Shown: positions 23,750-31,343 of the stretch, in pieces
Position numbering within the stretch: position 1 is the stretch's first letter
Layout of the letters: the number at the start of each line of letters is the position of its first letter
Notes under the pieces: model-generated
The model's database searches: none
The model's input: only the letters and a program-made list of their open reading frames with translations
What the model was told of the DNA's origin: nothing
Position numbers and translations under genes: made by a program
Source of the DNA: Bacillota bacterium
GTDB taxonomy: Bacteria > Bacillota > UBA5301 > JAMCQP01
Reading direction: 5' to 3'
Length of the DNA stretch: 46,923 nucleotides
Assembly (NCBI GenBank): GCA_023381695.1
Contig: JAMCQP010000112.1
Coordinates: 1 to 46,923 of the forward strand

Positions 23750-24235
23750 TTAGTTAGTTATCGCGCCTTCCAAATTCAATAGATATTGTTTCATGGGAAT
23801 AGACCCTCTATAGCCCGTCATCTTGCCATTCTTGCCGATAACCCGATGGCAGGGAATAATGATGGGCAGGAGATTAAGATAATTAGCCTGACCCACGGCC
23901 CGATATGCTTTCGGGCGTCCTATGGATGCCGCAATAGCCGCATAAGTTCTCACCTGGCCGTATGGGATCCGGGATAGTTCCCGCCACACTTGGCGACAAA
24001 ACGCCGTACCCTCAATGGATAAAGGAATGCTAAACTGCTGGCGTTGGCCACAAAAATATTCCCGCAGTTGTCTGATCGCGGAGGAACAGCGTTCCTCGTC
24101 ACGACGGCACTGATGCTGTTGGTTATACATTTGCCAGTCTTCATCCGTTATCGCTATTTTACAAATACCAACTTCATCTGCCACCACATATATGGTGCCA
24201 ACATCGGTTTTCAAATTATCATAGAATTTTATCAT
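23750..24235 (-). CDS. ogt: Methylated-DNA-protein-cysteine methyltransferase (Ogt/AdaB)
   Basis: A 161-residue suicide repair protein that takes the methyl group from O6-methylguanine onto its own cysteine. The active site 'IIIPCHRVIGKNGKMTGYRG' is intact (Cys near residue 128), preceded by the helix-turn-helix 'IPYGQVRTYAAIAASIGRPK' and the 'Arg finger' region 'YRAVGQANYLNLLP'. Its start overlaps the stop of adaA by four bases (ATGA), so the two are translationally coupled, as in the Bacillus adaA-adaB operon. Confidence 0.95.
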   Translation of the reverse strand: MIKFYDNLKTDVGTIYVVADEVGICKIAITDEDWQMYNQQHQCRRDEERCSSAIRQLREYFCGQRQQFSIPLSIEGTAFCRQVWRELSRIPYGQVRTYAAIAASIGRPKAYRAVGQANYLNLLPIIIPCHRVIGKNGKMTGYRGSIPMKQYLLNLEGAITN

Positions 24236-24807
24236 TGCAGGCTCCCCTTTCGTGCTTGCTCTTGTCGGTATTCTTTGGGCGGCAACCCTATTTCACTGCG
24301 GAAGGCGGCATAAAAACTGGATAAATTAGTAAATCCCGCTGCCAAGCATACATCAATATTGCTAATTGTGCTGTTGCTCAATAGTTCTGCCGCTTTTGCA
24401 ATCCTAATCTTCTGTAGATATTCTTTGGGTGTCTGCCCAATTGTTTTTTTGAACAAACGTTGAAAATGGGACGAACTAATCCCTAAACGATGGGGCAGTT
24501 CCCGGAGCAATCCCGGATTATCATATTCCTGGCTTATAATGTCACACGCCGCTTCCACTGCATCTATCGTTGGCGCATAGCATGGCCCGATATCAGGGCG
24601 GCAACGTTTGCAGGGGCGGTATCCCTGGCGGATGGCTTCCTCCAAATTAGTAAAAAAGATCACATTATCCCGGTTAGGCACTTTCGATTTACAAGATGGA
24701 CGGCAAACAATGCCCGTCGTTTTTACCGCATAGAAAAACACGCCGTCATATTGTTCTTCATTGGAGATCACAGCATTATACATTACGTCTTTTGACAAAC
24801 CGGCCAT
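24232..24807 (-). CDS. adaA: AdaA-type methylphosphotriester-sensing AraC regulator
   Basis: A 191-residue adaptive-response activator. The N-terminal Ada zinc domain carries four Cys in 'GIVCRPSC' and 'RPCKRCRPD'; the first is the usual acceptor of a methyl group from DNA phosphotriesters. The C-terminal half has the two AraC HTH motifs ('LRELPHRLGISSSHFQRLFK', 'TPKEYLQKIRIAKAAELL', 'AGFTNLSSFYAAFRSEIGLP'). Start ATG 24807 follows AGAGGTG. Methylation would turn it into an activator of its own operon, here adaA, ogt and the former glycosylase gene. Confidence 0.93.
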   Translation of the reverse strand: MAGLSKDVMYNAVISNEEQYDGVFFYAVKTTGIVCRPSCKSKVPNRDNVIFFTNLEEAIRQGYRPCKRCRPDIGPCYAPTIDAVEAACDIISQEYDNPGLLRELPHRLGISSSHFQRLFKKTIGQTPKEYLQKIRIAKAAELLSNSTISNIDVCLAAGFTNLSSFYAAFRSEIGLPPKEYRQEQARKGSLQ

Positions 24808-25036
24808 CTCTTTCACCTCTTCTAACTTAGTTAACCATATCATATCATAATGCTATGAAATAAATCGTCCTGAAATCTACCATTCAATTCTTACACTCTT
24901 TGCTGGATAAAGGAAAAAGATTTCCCTGCGCCATGCCGACCCATCGCGAAAGGCTCCCGGCCTGCCTCCTGCCAGCCTCCCCCTTCTAAACCGGCCTCAG
25001 CCAAATATACATGTAGTATAGCCGGAGGTGAAGAAC

Positions 25037-26212
25037 ATGCGAAAGAGCAAGGAGTTGCTCGGCCTGCCGGTGCTGGACCTCCAGGCCGGAAGAGTGCTGG
25101 GCAAGTTGCGCGGGTTCCTCATCGACCCAATAAAAAAGGCCGTGGTGGCCTATACCGTCAGCGAGAGCCGCTGGGCGCGGGACGATCGGGTAATCGGAAT
25201 CCATGACGTATATAGCGTGGGGAAGGACGCGGTGACCGTCAGAGAAGCCAGGAAGCTGGTCAAGGCCCTTCAGACCTTCGAATTCCGGCGCCTGGCGGAA
25301 AACCGGGTGGAGCTGTACAATACCAGAGTCCTCACCGAGAGCGGCCAGTACCTGGGGGCGGTGGATGAATTCACGTTCGACCCCTCGGACGGCCAGATCC
25401 TGGGCTACTACATCACCAGCGGCCGGATCAAGGACGCTTTCCACGGCCGACCCATCGTCTCCGCCAATGAAGTTTTGACCATCGGAAAAGATGCGATCAT
25501 CGTGAGGGAACAGGTTTCCACGCAGATTCCCATTCTGCCCTCCTCCCGGCGGGGAGCTTCCCCGGACGCCGGCGACATGGAGAGCCGGGAAGGCGAAGAG
25601 GCTGAGGCTTCAAAAACGCCGGAAAGCCCGGAAACCCCCGATTCTCCGGGAATTTTGAAGAATGATGAACCGCCCCCGCCGGCCAGCGCCTCAAATCCGG
25701 CCGCCGGCGACGGAGGGCCGTTTTTCGGGGCCGTGCGCTACGAACCGGGAGTAATCACCATCCGGGGGCCGGTTCCCTCGGAAAGGTTCGCGCCGCCTTT
25801 CATCCAGAAGATCGATGTCGTCTCCCTCCATCAGATCGACGCGCCGGACGTCGCCAGGAGGTTCCGGTGGAACCAGACCGTCGACCGGGCGCGGGAGCTT
25901 GCCGGCGAGCTGGACCGGGGCCTGCACCAGGGCCGCAACCGGAGCAACTGGCAAAGGGTCTTGCAGGGGGATCGATCCGTTCTGGGCAGCCGCGACCGGC
26001 TGGCTTTACTGGGAAAGAAAGTCGGGGTTGATATCCAGACCGCGGACGGAGAATCCCTGTTGAACGCCGGGGAGGCCATCAATGAGGCGGTGGTGCAACG
26101 GGCGGAAGAGACCGGGTCGCTCTACCAGTTGATGCTGGGCGCCGCCCTCCATGATCTGGCGGAAAAAGGCGAGGAAGCCCCCGGCGCAAATGGCGCAACC
26201 GACATCGACTAG
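25037..26212 (+). CDS. PRC-barrel protein with two barrels and a unique C-terminal domain
   Basis: A 391-residue soluble protein. Two PRC-barrel domains lie at ~1-75 ('SKELLGLPVLDLQAGRVLGK') and ~85-165 ('LYNTRVLTESGQYLGAVDEF', 'GYYITSGRIKDAFHGRPIVS'); such barrels bind proteins or cofactors and occur in ribosome maturation (RimM) and photosynthetic complexes. Residues ~175-230 are a Glu/Pro/Ser-rich linker. The last ~160 residues are helical and charged ('RRFRWNQTVDRARELAGELD') and not recognised. Start ATG 25037 follows GGAGGTG. PRC-barrel proteins of this kind are common in clostridia, and a sporulation or envelope role is only a guess. Monocistronic, convergent with the next gene. Confidence 0.82.
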   Translation: MRKSKELLGLPVLDLQAGRVLGKLRGFLIDPIKKAVVAYTVSESRWARDDRVIGIHDVYSVGKDAVTVREARKLVKALQTFEFRRLAENRVELYNTRVLTESGQYLGAVDEFTFDPSDGQILGYYITSGRIKDAFHGRPIVSANEVLTIGKDAIIVREQVSTQIPILPSSRRGASPDAGDMESREGEEAEASKTPESPETPDSPGILKNDEPPPPASASNPAAGDGGPFFGAVRYEPGVITIRGPVPSERFAPPFIQKIDVVSLHQIDAPDVARRFRWNQTVDRARELAGELDRGLHQGRNRSNWQRVLQGDRSVLGSRDRLALLGKKVGVDIQTADGESLLNAGEAINEAVVQRAEETGSLYQLMLGAALHDLAEKGEEAPGANGATDID

Positions 26213-26266
26213 ACAGTCAAGCCAGATAAACCGCGCGCAAAAAGATCGCGTGCCCAAAGACCACGC

Positions 26267-26629
26267 CTACTTGACCACGTCCTTGACGCTGATGTTCAGG
26301 GCGCCGTACTCCTTCGTACTGGCGGCAAGATCGAGCTTCTGCACCCCGACTGGCAGTTTGGCGCCGGGGATGAGCACCTCCAGCACCACATTCACCCCGA
26401 AGGCCACGCTGTTCTGCGGTGTAATCTCGCTGGCTTTCATGGCCGTGTCGCCCGACTTCAGGACCACATCGGAAAGCGGGTGGCTGGTGTCGCCGAGCTT
26501 GACCCGGCTGACCTCCGTCACGGTGCCCGCCGCCAGGCTATTTTTGAGGCGGAAGGCGACCCCCGCGTCGGTGTTCCGCAGGCTCCCCTTTACATAAAGG
26601 CCGGACAACATAAAACTCGGGATTTCCAT
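26267..26629 (-). CDS. Conserved-looking 120-residue protein of unknown function
   Basis: The sequence starts 'MEIPSFMLSGLYVKGSLRNT', followed by 'GVAFRLKNSLAAGTVTEV' and a C-terminal 'PKLPVG/LDLAASTKEYGALN'-like beta-rich pattern. It has no signal peptide, no Cys or His and no known motif, and alternation of hydrophobic residues suggests a beta sandwich. I have a faint memory of similar short proteins in Desulfotomaculum-type genomes, without a known role. It is followed on the same strand, upstream, by the lipid-kinase gene. A ribosome site (GGAGGG) precedes ATG 26629, and codon use matches the flanking core genes, so it is a real gene. Confidence 0.65.
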   Translation of the reverse strand: MEIPSFMLSGLYVKGSLRNTDAGVAFRLKNSLAAGTVTEVSRVKLGDTSHPLSDVVLKSGDTAMKASEITPQNSVAFGVNVVLEVLIPGAKLPVGVQKLDLAASTKEYGALNISVKDVVK

Positions 26630-26702
26630 TTACACCTTCCCTCCTTGCTCCATTCGCCGCGCCATCGTCGTACGCCACTTTTCTCGCCGTACGCCATTTT
26701 CC

Positions 26703-27821
26703 TCATACTACCATCTCCAGCGCGTGCGGGACCAGGGTAAAGACTATCGGCCCTCCCCCCAGGATCTCCCCATCGGCCTGGAGGATGGTCCGGTCAGGCG
26801 AGATAACCTCCACCCTTTTGCCCCGAAGGACTTCCACCTTGGGGTGAGTGAGGTGCGTCCCCCGGTAGATCCGGGGAAAGTTAACAACAAGCTCTGGCGT
26901 GGAAAAATCCCCCAGCACCACGCAATCAAAGAGGCCGTCGTCGGCCTGGGCGTTCGGCGCCACAAACATTCCGCCGCCGAAATAGTTGCCGTTGGCCACC
27001 ACGATGGAATTCACCCTGCGCTGGTAGGTCTGGTCGTCGATCTTCACTTCGACCCGCTGGTTCCGAAAAGCCGCCAGCGTGATAAAAACGCTAATCAGAT
27101 AGGTCAGGGTGCCGCGCATGACCTTCGGCATCCGGTTGGTCCGGTCGGCCACCTCGCTGGAAAAACCGGTGCTGGCCTCATTGATAAAGTAGCGGCTTCT
27201 CTCCTGATTGCCAGCCCGGTAAACCATCCGCCCAAGATCCACGAAGACCGTCTGTCCCTCGGCGATCCTCCGGCAGGCGTCTTCATACTTCCGAGGGATG
27301 TATAGCGACCGCGCCAGGTCATTTCCCGTGCCGACGGGGATCACGCCCACCGCCGGCAGCACCGGAGCAGCCTGGTCCAGGCCGGGGCGGCGCCCGGCGA
27401 CAGATGGTTCGGCACGATACTCCATAAGCCCGTTCACGATCTCGTTAGTCGTCCCGTCGCCTCCAACCCCCACCACCAGCCAATAGCCGTCATAGGCAGC
27501 CTGCCGCGCTAGAGCGATGCCATCGCCCGGCCCACGGGTAAAACTGGCCTCAAGCGGCACCCCAAGGCGTTCCAGGATCGCGGCGATCTTTGGCCAGTCC
27601 TTTTCGGTCCGGCCATGCGCCGAGGCTGGATTGACAATAAACTTGACCGGCCCGCGGCGCCGGCCGGGTTGGACTACCGATTCAACCAATGATTCAACCG
27701 CCGCTTCGGCCGATGGCACAGTCGATGACCCCACTGATGGCAGGGACGATAGCGCGACCGATGACCCGGCCGCCGATCTGAGCGGCGATCCGGCGGCGGT
27801 TTCAACTTTTTGATCCGGCAT
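26703..27821 (-). CDS. Diacylglycerol kinase-family lipid kinase (DgkB/YegS-like)
   Basis: A ~372-residue cytosolic kinase that phosphorylates diacylglycerol or a related lipid. The catalytic domain starts with 'FIVNPASAHGRTEKDWPKI' and has the nucleotide loop 'VGGDGTTNEIVNGL', then 'VIPVGTGNDLARSL' and, late, 'DDGLFDCVVLGDFS' and 'ILQADGE', all standard for the family. The first ~50 residues are Ala/Ser/Val-rich low complexity and probably disordered; the start ATG 27821 after GAGG is preferred over ATG 27833. An insertion between the GGDGT and GTGND blocks ('EYRAEPSVAGRRPGLDQAAP') is longer than usual. In Gram-positives the role is recycling of diacylglycerol from lipoteichoic acid synthesis. 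Confidence 0.9.
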   Translation of the reverse strand: MPDQKVETAAGSPLRSAAGSSVALSSLPSVGSSTVPSAEAAVESLVESVVQPGRRRGPVKFIVNPASAHGRTEKDWPKIAAILERLGVPLEASFTRGPGDGIALARQAAYDGYWLVVGVGGDGTTNEIVNGLMEYRAEPSVAGRRPGLDQAAPVLPAVGVIPVGTGNDLARSLYIPRKYEDACRRIAEGQTVFVDLGRMVYRAGNQERSRYFINEASTGFSSEVADRTNRMPKVMRGTLTYLISVFITLAAFRNQRVEVKIDDQTYQRRVNSIVVANGNYFGGGMFVAPNAQADDGLFDCVVLGDFSTPELVVNFPRIYRGTHLTHPKVEVLRGKRVEVISPDRTILQADGEILGGGPIVFTLVPHALEMVV

Positions 27822-27965
27822 AACCCACCTCATTATCAGGGCGTGACCCCGGGATGCAACCCCGGAAATCCCTATCTATTCTTCGCCCCGGCTGGTTTTT
27901 TTCCTCCTTTGGCCCGGCTCGGGCCCAGGGGGTCCAGACCCTCGATGGCTCAGACCGCTTCGGGC

Positions 27966-28286
27966 TCACACCGCCTTGGCGGTGCTCCTGATATACTCGA
28001 TCAGCCACTGGAGGCTGCCCAGCACATAGTCGCGGTTAAAGCTGTAATACATCTCTTTGCCGAGTTTTTCGGCCGAAACCAGCCTGGAATCCTTCAAAAC
28101 CTTGAGGTGATGGGAAATGGCCGGCCGGCTCACCGAGAAATGCGCCGCGATCTCGTTGACGCAGAGTTTTCCGTGGGTGCCTATCAATAGGAGAATCTTC
28201 TGCCGGGTCTCATCGGCCAGCGAGTTCAATACTTTGATGGTCCTGGTGATCTTTACAGGAACCACCACTTCGGCAACTTCAGGCAT
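27966..28286 (-). CDS. ArsR-family winged-helix regulator
   Basis: A 106-residue one-domain repressor: 'LNSLADETRQKILLLIGTHG', 'LCVNEIAAHFSVSRPAISHH' and 'LKVLKDSRLVSAEKLGKEMY' form the ArsR winged helix. It lacks the C-x-C-x-x-C metal site of arsenite sensors; the single Cys in 'GKLCVNEIA' could still sense metal or redox. ATG 28286 is the likely start, while the frame extending to 28352 is Arg/Gly-rich and not family-like. It stands alone between the lipid kinase and an exported protein. Two 20-bp tandem repeats lie 70-110 bases upstream and may be its operator or a promoter duplication. Confidence 0.88.
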   Translation of the reverse strand: MPEVAEVVVPVKITRTIKVLNSLADETRQKILLLIGTHGKLCVNEIAAHFSVSRPAISHHLKVLKDSRLVSAEKLGKEMYYSFNRDYVLGSLQWLIEYIRSTAKAV

Positions 28287-28357
28287 CGGCCTATTCCACC
28301 CATCGAAGTACCGGTGCGAGCCGCCCCGGCGCCGGCACAGATTTAAATCCAAATTGG

Positions 28358-28397
28358 GCTGATTGATCTTTCTCCAGGCTGATTGATCTTTCTCCAG
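28358..28397. repeat. Two perfect tandem copies of a 20-bp unit upstream of the arsR-type gene
   Basis: GCTGATTGATCTTTCTCCAG occurs at 28358-28377 and again at 28378-28397. On the minus strand the unit contains AAAGATCAATCA. It lies about 70 bases before the regulator start, which suits a duplicated binding site, but a chance slippage duplication is equally possible. Confidence 0.6.
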
Positions 28398-28476
28398 GCG
28401 GCGCCCAATCTCCTGCCTAATTTCAACGCAGGATTAAAGCTTCTGAATTAACGCCCAATGTAAATAATTTACCAAT

Positions 28477-29505
28477 CTAGTAGTCCGCATCTGCCAGTGA
28501 AATAAGTTCCAGGGTGGTACTGGTCTCCACCTGCATCGCCAGGACAACCGGGCTTTCGGCCCCGCCCCCGTCTTCCACCCGCGAGGTAATGATCTGTTGG
28601 ATCGTATCCACATCCTTCAGCAGAACTCTCCGGATCAGATCAAAGGCCGCCACGCCCTGCCCGTTTTGCCTGATCAGGGTCCCCAGCCGGCGCCCCTGGC
28701 CGGCGGGGAAACTTCCCCCGGCTTGCCCGGTGGATGAGGTGTTGATCTGGGCGATCTCCGCATCATTCCTCTGCTCGATGGCAATCAGGGAATGCGTGGT
28801 GTCCACCTGCAATTCCACCGGACCCAGGGTGGTCTGGACGGTTTTATGCACCTGTCCTTGCCAGCTTTCCCCCACTTTCACAGGAGCCGGCGGCTGTTCC
28901 CAGGCGATCACTCGCAGCAAACCGCCGCGTTCCAGAACTCCCAGCGCGCCGGACCCCAGCCCTCCCGAAACCACGGCAGCCTCCAGCGTTCCAATATCCG
29001 CGGCCTCCAGGCCCGCAACAGCCCCAGGGTATCCTTGAATTTTGCCTTCCGGAGAGATCTTCACCTGAAGCTTGCTGCCCTGCAATTGGGCGGGATCCTC
29101 CTTCAGTTCTATGTTTGAACGTAAATCCACCCGAGAGAAGGTGATCTCCACGGGAATATTCCCCCGGATGTCACGATGGCCCGAAACGACGCTGAGTTCC
29201 GCCTCCATGCGCACCATCGCCGTTCCGTCGCTGCCCGGCAGGCCCAGGATCTGCATGACCACCAGTTCCCGGTAGGTCATGGTCCGCCCCGGGCGCACCT
29301 GAGCCGGCAGGTGAATGGCGCGGCTTCCTCCCGGGATCTGCGCCTGGGCTTGCCCAGCGGCTCCCGTTTCCATCTGCCCTGCCGCTTGCGCCTGGGTTTC
29401 CCCGGCGGCCAGCGCCTTTCTCCCCCATGTTCCGCCTTCCGCCAGCAACAATACCGCCAGAGAAAGAAACATCACGCGGCGCCCTGGCATCCTTGCCAAA
29501 TGCAT
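28477..29505 (-). CDS. Exported protein of unknown function
   Basis: A 342-residue protein with a typical signal peptide: Arg-rich start 'MHLARMPGRRVMF', hydrophobic 'LSLAVLLLAEGG' and a likely cleavage after 'KALAAG'. The next ~35 residues are Gln/Ala/Gly-rich. The mature part is beta-rich with 'VRPGRTMTYRELVVMQILG', 'EITFSRVDLRSNIELK', 'KISPEGKIQGYPG' and 'VGESWQGQ', a pattern of DUF6263-like secreted proteins, where 'G-x-x-W' follows a lipid- or polymer-binding lobe; this is a weak recollection. Start ATG 29505 follows AGGAGGAAT. It is transcribed alone or with the arsR gene downstream. Confidence 0.7.
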   Translation of the reverse strand: MHLARMPGRRVMFLSLAVLLLAEGGTWGRKALAAGETQAQAAGQMETGAAGQAQAQIPGGSRAIHLPAQVRPGRTMTYRELVVMQILGLPGSDGTAMVRMEAELSVVSGHRDIRGNIPVEITFSRVDLRSNIELKEDPAQLQGSKLQVKISPEGKIQGYPGAVAGLEAADIGTLEAAVVSGGLGSGALGVLERGGLLRVIAWEQPPAPVKVGESWQGQVHKTVQTTLGPVELQVDTTHSLIAIEQRNDAEIAQINTSSTGQAGGSFPAGQGRRLGTLIRQNGQGVAAFDLIRRVLLKDVDTIQQIITSRVEDGGGAESPVVLAMQVETSTTLELISLADADY

Positions 29506-29641
29506 CCGGATTCCTCCTGACTGGACCACTTCCGTTGTGAAGTCCGGGATACCTGTATAAGATTCGGGACATTTCTAGGGTCCAGAATACCTCCTTTTAC
29601 TCTTCGGCATCTCCCCGGCTCGATAAAAATGGCGGGCCGGC

Positions 29642-29672
29642 AAAAAAAAAGAACTCCCCGGCAAGGGAGTTC
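29642..29672 (-). terminator. Rho-independent terminator of the citrate/isocitrate operon
   Basis: Reading left, GAACTCCC (complement of 29665-29672) and GGGAGTTC (complement of 29651-29658) form an eight-base stem with a six-base loop, followed by nine T residues (29642-29650). It closes the transcript that ends with the dehydrogenase gene. Confidence 0.88.
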
Positions 29673-29704
29673 CTCAAGAGCTGTATTTCGCGTCGGATCT
29701 TCCT

Positions 29705-30736
29705 CTACCGCGCCCCCGCATGGGCGAGGGAACGCTCCATCTCCGCGATGATCGCCGCGGCCATTCCCCTGGTCCCCGTCTTTCCGCCCAGGTCGGGGGT
29801 TACCGCGATTCCGGCGGCCAGCACCGCCCGCGTCCCTTCTTCGATCCGGCCGGCGGCCTCCGTCTCCCCGATATGTCGCAGAAGCATGGCCGCGCTCAGG
29901 ATCATCGCCGTGGGATTGGCCAGATCCCGACCCGCGATCTGTGGCGCGCTGCCGTGCACCGGCTCAAAGACCGCCACCTTGTCGCCCAGGTTGGCGCCGG
30001 GAACCACTCCCAGCCCGCCCACCAGGCCGGCGCACAGGTCGGAGAGGATGTCGCCGTAGAGATTGGGCAGCAGCAGCACGTCAAAGTCCAGGGGATTGAG
30101 CACCAGCCGCATGCAGAGGGCGTCCACGATCACTTCCTCATAGGTGATCTCCGGGAATTCGGCGGCCGCCTTCCTGGCGCATTCCAGGAAGAGCCCGTCG
30201 CTGAGCTTCATGATGTTGGCCTTGTGCCCGGCGGTCACCTTCTTGCGCCCCTCTTCGCGCGCGAAATTGAACGCTGCTCTGGCGATCCGCTCGCTGGCCC
30301 GGCGGGTGATCTTCTTGATGCTCTCGGCGGTGTCCGCGTCCACCCGGCGCTCGATGCCGGCGTAGAGGTCTTCCGTGTTCTCCCGGAAGATCACCAGATC
30401 CACCTTCTCGTAACGCGACTGGATGCCAGCCAGGCTCGCCACCGGCCGGACATTGGCGTACAGATCCAGCCATTGCCGCAAGGAGACGTTGACGCTCCTG
30501 AACCCCTCCCCGATTGGCGTGGTAACCGGTCCCTTGAGGGCCACGCCGTTCTCCCGAATGGAATCGATCACCCGGTTGGGCAGGGTGGTTCCGTATTTGG
30601 CCAGCGCGCCTTCCCCGGCCTCCACCACTTCCCATTCCACCTGGCAACCGCTGGCCTCCACCACCGCGCAAGCCGCCTCCGCAACCTCGGGTCCTATCCC
30701 GTCGCCAGGAATCAAGGTTACCTTGTGTATCATCAC
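29705..30736 (-). CDS. NAD-type isocitrate dehydrogenase-like enzyme (isocitrate/isopropylmalate DH family)
   Basis: A 343-residue decarboxylating dehydrogenase. The start '[17 protein letters not shown]', the substrate loop '[18 protein letters not shown]' (81-98), '[13 protein letters not shown]', the catalytic Lys/Asp blocks '[12 protein letters not shown]' and '[20 protein letters not shown]' and the cofactor loop '[12 protein letters not shown]' are complete. A Ser at the start of the substrate loop and the 'ENTEDLYAG' spelling favour isocitrate (or homoisocitrate) over isopropylmalate, which would show a Leu/Glu pattern there. With the upstream synthase and aconitase-type subunits it would deliver 2-oxoglutarate. 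SD AGGAGGGG precedes ATG 30736. It could also work on homoisocitrate. Confidence 0.88.
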   Translation of the reverse strand: MMIHKVTLIPGDGIGPEVAEAACAVVEASGCQVEWEVVEAGEGALAKYGTTLPNRVIDSIRENGVALKGPVTTPIGEGFRSVNVSLRQWLDLYANVRPVASLAGIQSRYEKVDLVIFRENTEDLYAGIERRVDADTAESIKKITRRASERIARAAFNFAREEGRKKVTAGHKANIMKLSDGLFLECARKAAAEFPEITYEEVIVDALCMRLVLNPLDFDVLLLPNLYGDILSDLCAGLVGGLGVVPGANLGDKVAVFEPVHGSAPQIAGRDLANPTAMILSAAMLLRHIGETEAAGRIEEGTRAVLAAGIAVTPDLGGKTGTRGMAAAIIAEMERSLAHAGAR

Positions 30737-30822
30737 CGGCCCCTCCTTTCATTAACCCCGTCAACCAGCGCACCCACATTAATCAAACATAACCGGATCA
30801 TGCACCGGCTTAAACATCCGAA

Positions 30823-31329
30823 TCATGCGTCCAGCCTGAACGTGCCGTATTTCCTGAAATGGGCCGCCAGGCCCCCCTCCTGCAGGATCTGAATCATCAC
30901 CCGGGGCAGCGGCTTGACCGGAATGCGCACTCCCGTGGTCCGGTTCTCCAGCACGCCCTCCTCCAGGTTCGCCGCCAGCTCGTCGCCCGGCCCGATCAGG
31001 TCCGTGTCGCACTCCAGCACCGGCAAACCGGTGTTGATGGCGTTGCGGTAGAAGATGCGGGCGAAGGACCCGGCGATCACCGCGCTGATCCCGGCGTTCA
31101 GGATCACCAGCGGCGCCTGCTCCCGCGAGGAGCCGCAGCCGAAGTTTTTGCCCCCCACCAGAAAGTCGCCCGGGGTGATCTTGCTGTAGAAATCCGGATC
31201 CAGGTCCTCCATCAGGTACCTGGCCAGCTCCTTCATGTCCAGCGTCTTAAACTTGCGCTTCCCGGCGATGATGTAGTCCGTGTTGATATTGTCCATGGCG
31301 AACTTGTGCGCCTTGCCCCGCAATTCCAT
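30823..31329 (-). CDS. Aconitase/isopropylmalate isomerase family, small subunit (LeuD-like)
   Basis: A 168-residue swivelling-domain subunit of a hydro-lyase that isomerises a hydroxy tricarboxylic acid. 'NINTDYIIAGKRKFKT' starts the domain, 'VGGKNFGCGSSREQAP' holds the substrate-binding serines and arginine, and 'AGSFARIFYRNAINTGLPVL' follows. The specificity loop reads 'KFKT' where isopropylmalate or homoaconitate enzymes show 'YLxx' or 'YLRT', so it may be tuned to citrate/isocitrate. The gene lies 14 bases after the large-subunit gene, and the two polypeptides together form the enzyme. Confidence 0.9.
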   Translation of the reverse strand: MELRGKAHKFAMDNINTDYIIAGKRKFKTLDMKELARYLMEDLDPDFYSKITPGDFLVGGKNFGCGSSREQAPLVILNAGISAVIAGSFARIFYRNAINTGLPVLECDTDLIGPGDELAANLEEGVLENRTTGVRIPVKPLPRVMIQILQEGGLAAHFRKYGTFRLDA

Positions 31330-31343
31330 CGGTCAACCCCCGT

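Noticed and set aside
28358-28397. Start of a CRISPR array
   Set aside because: Two directly adjacent identical 20-mers without spacers; no cas genes nearby.
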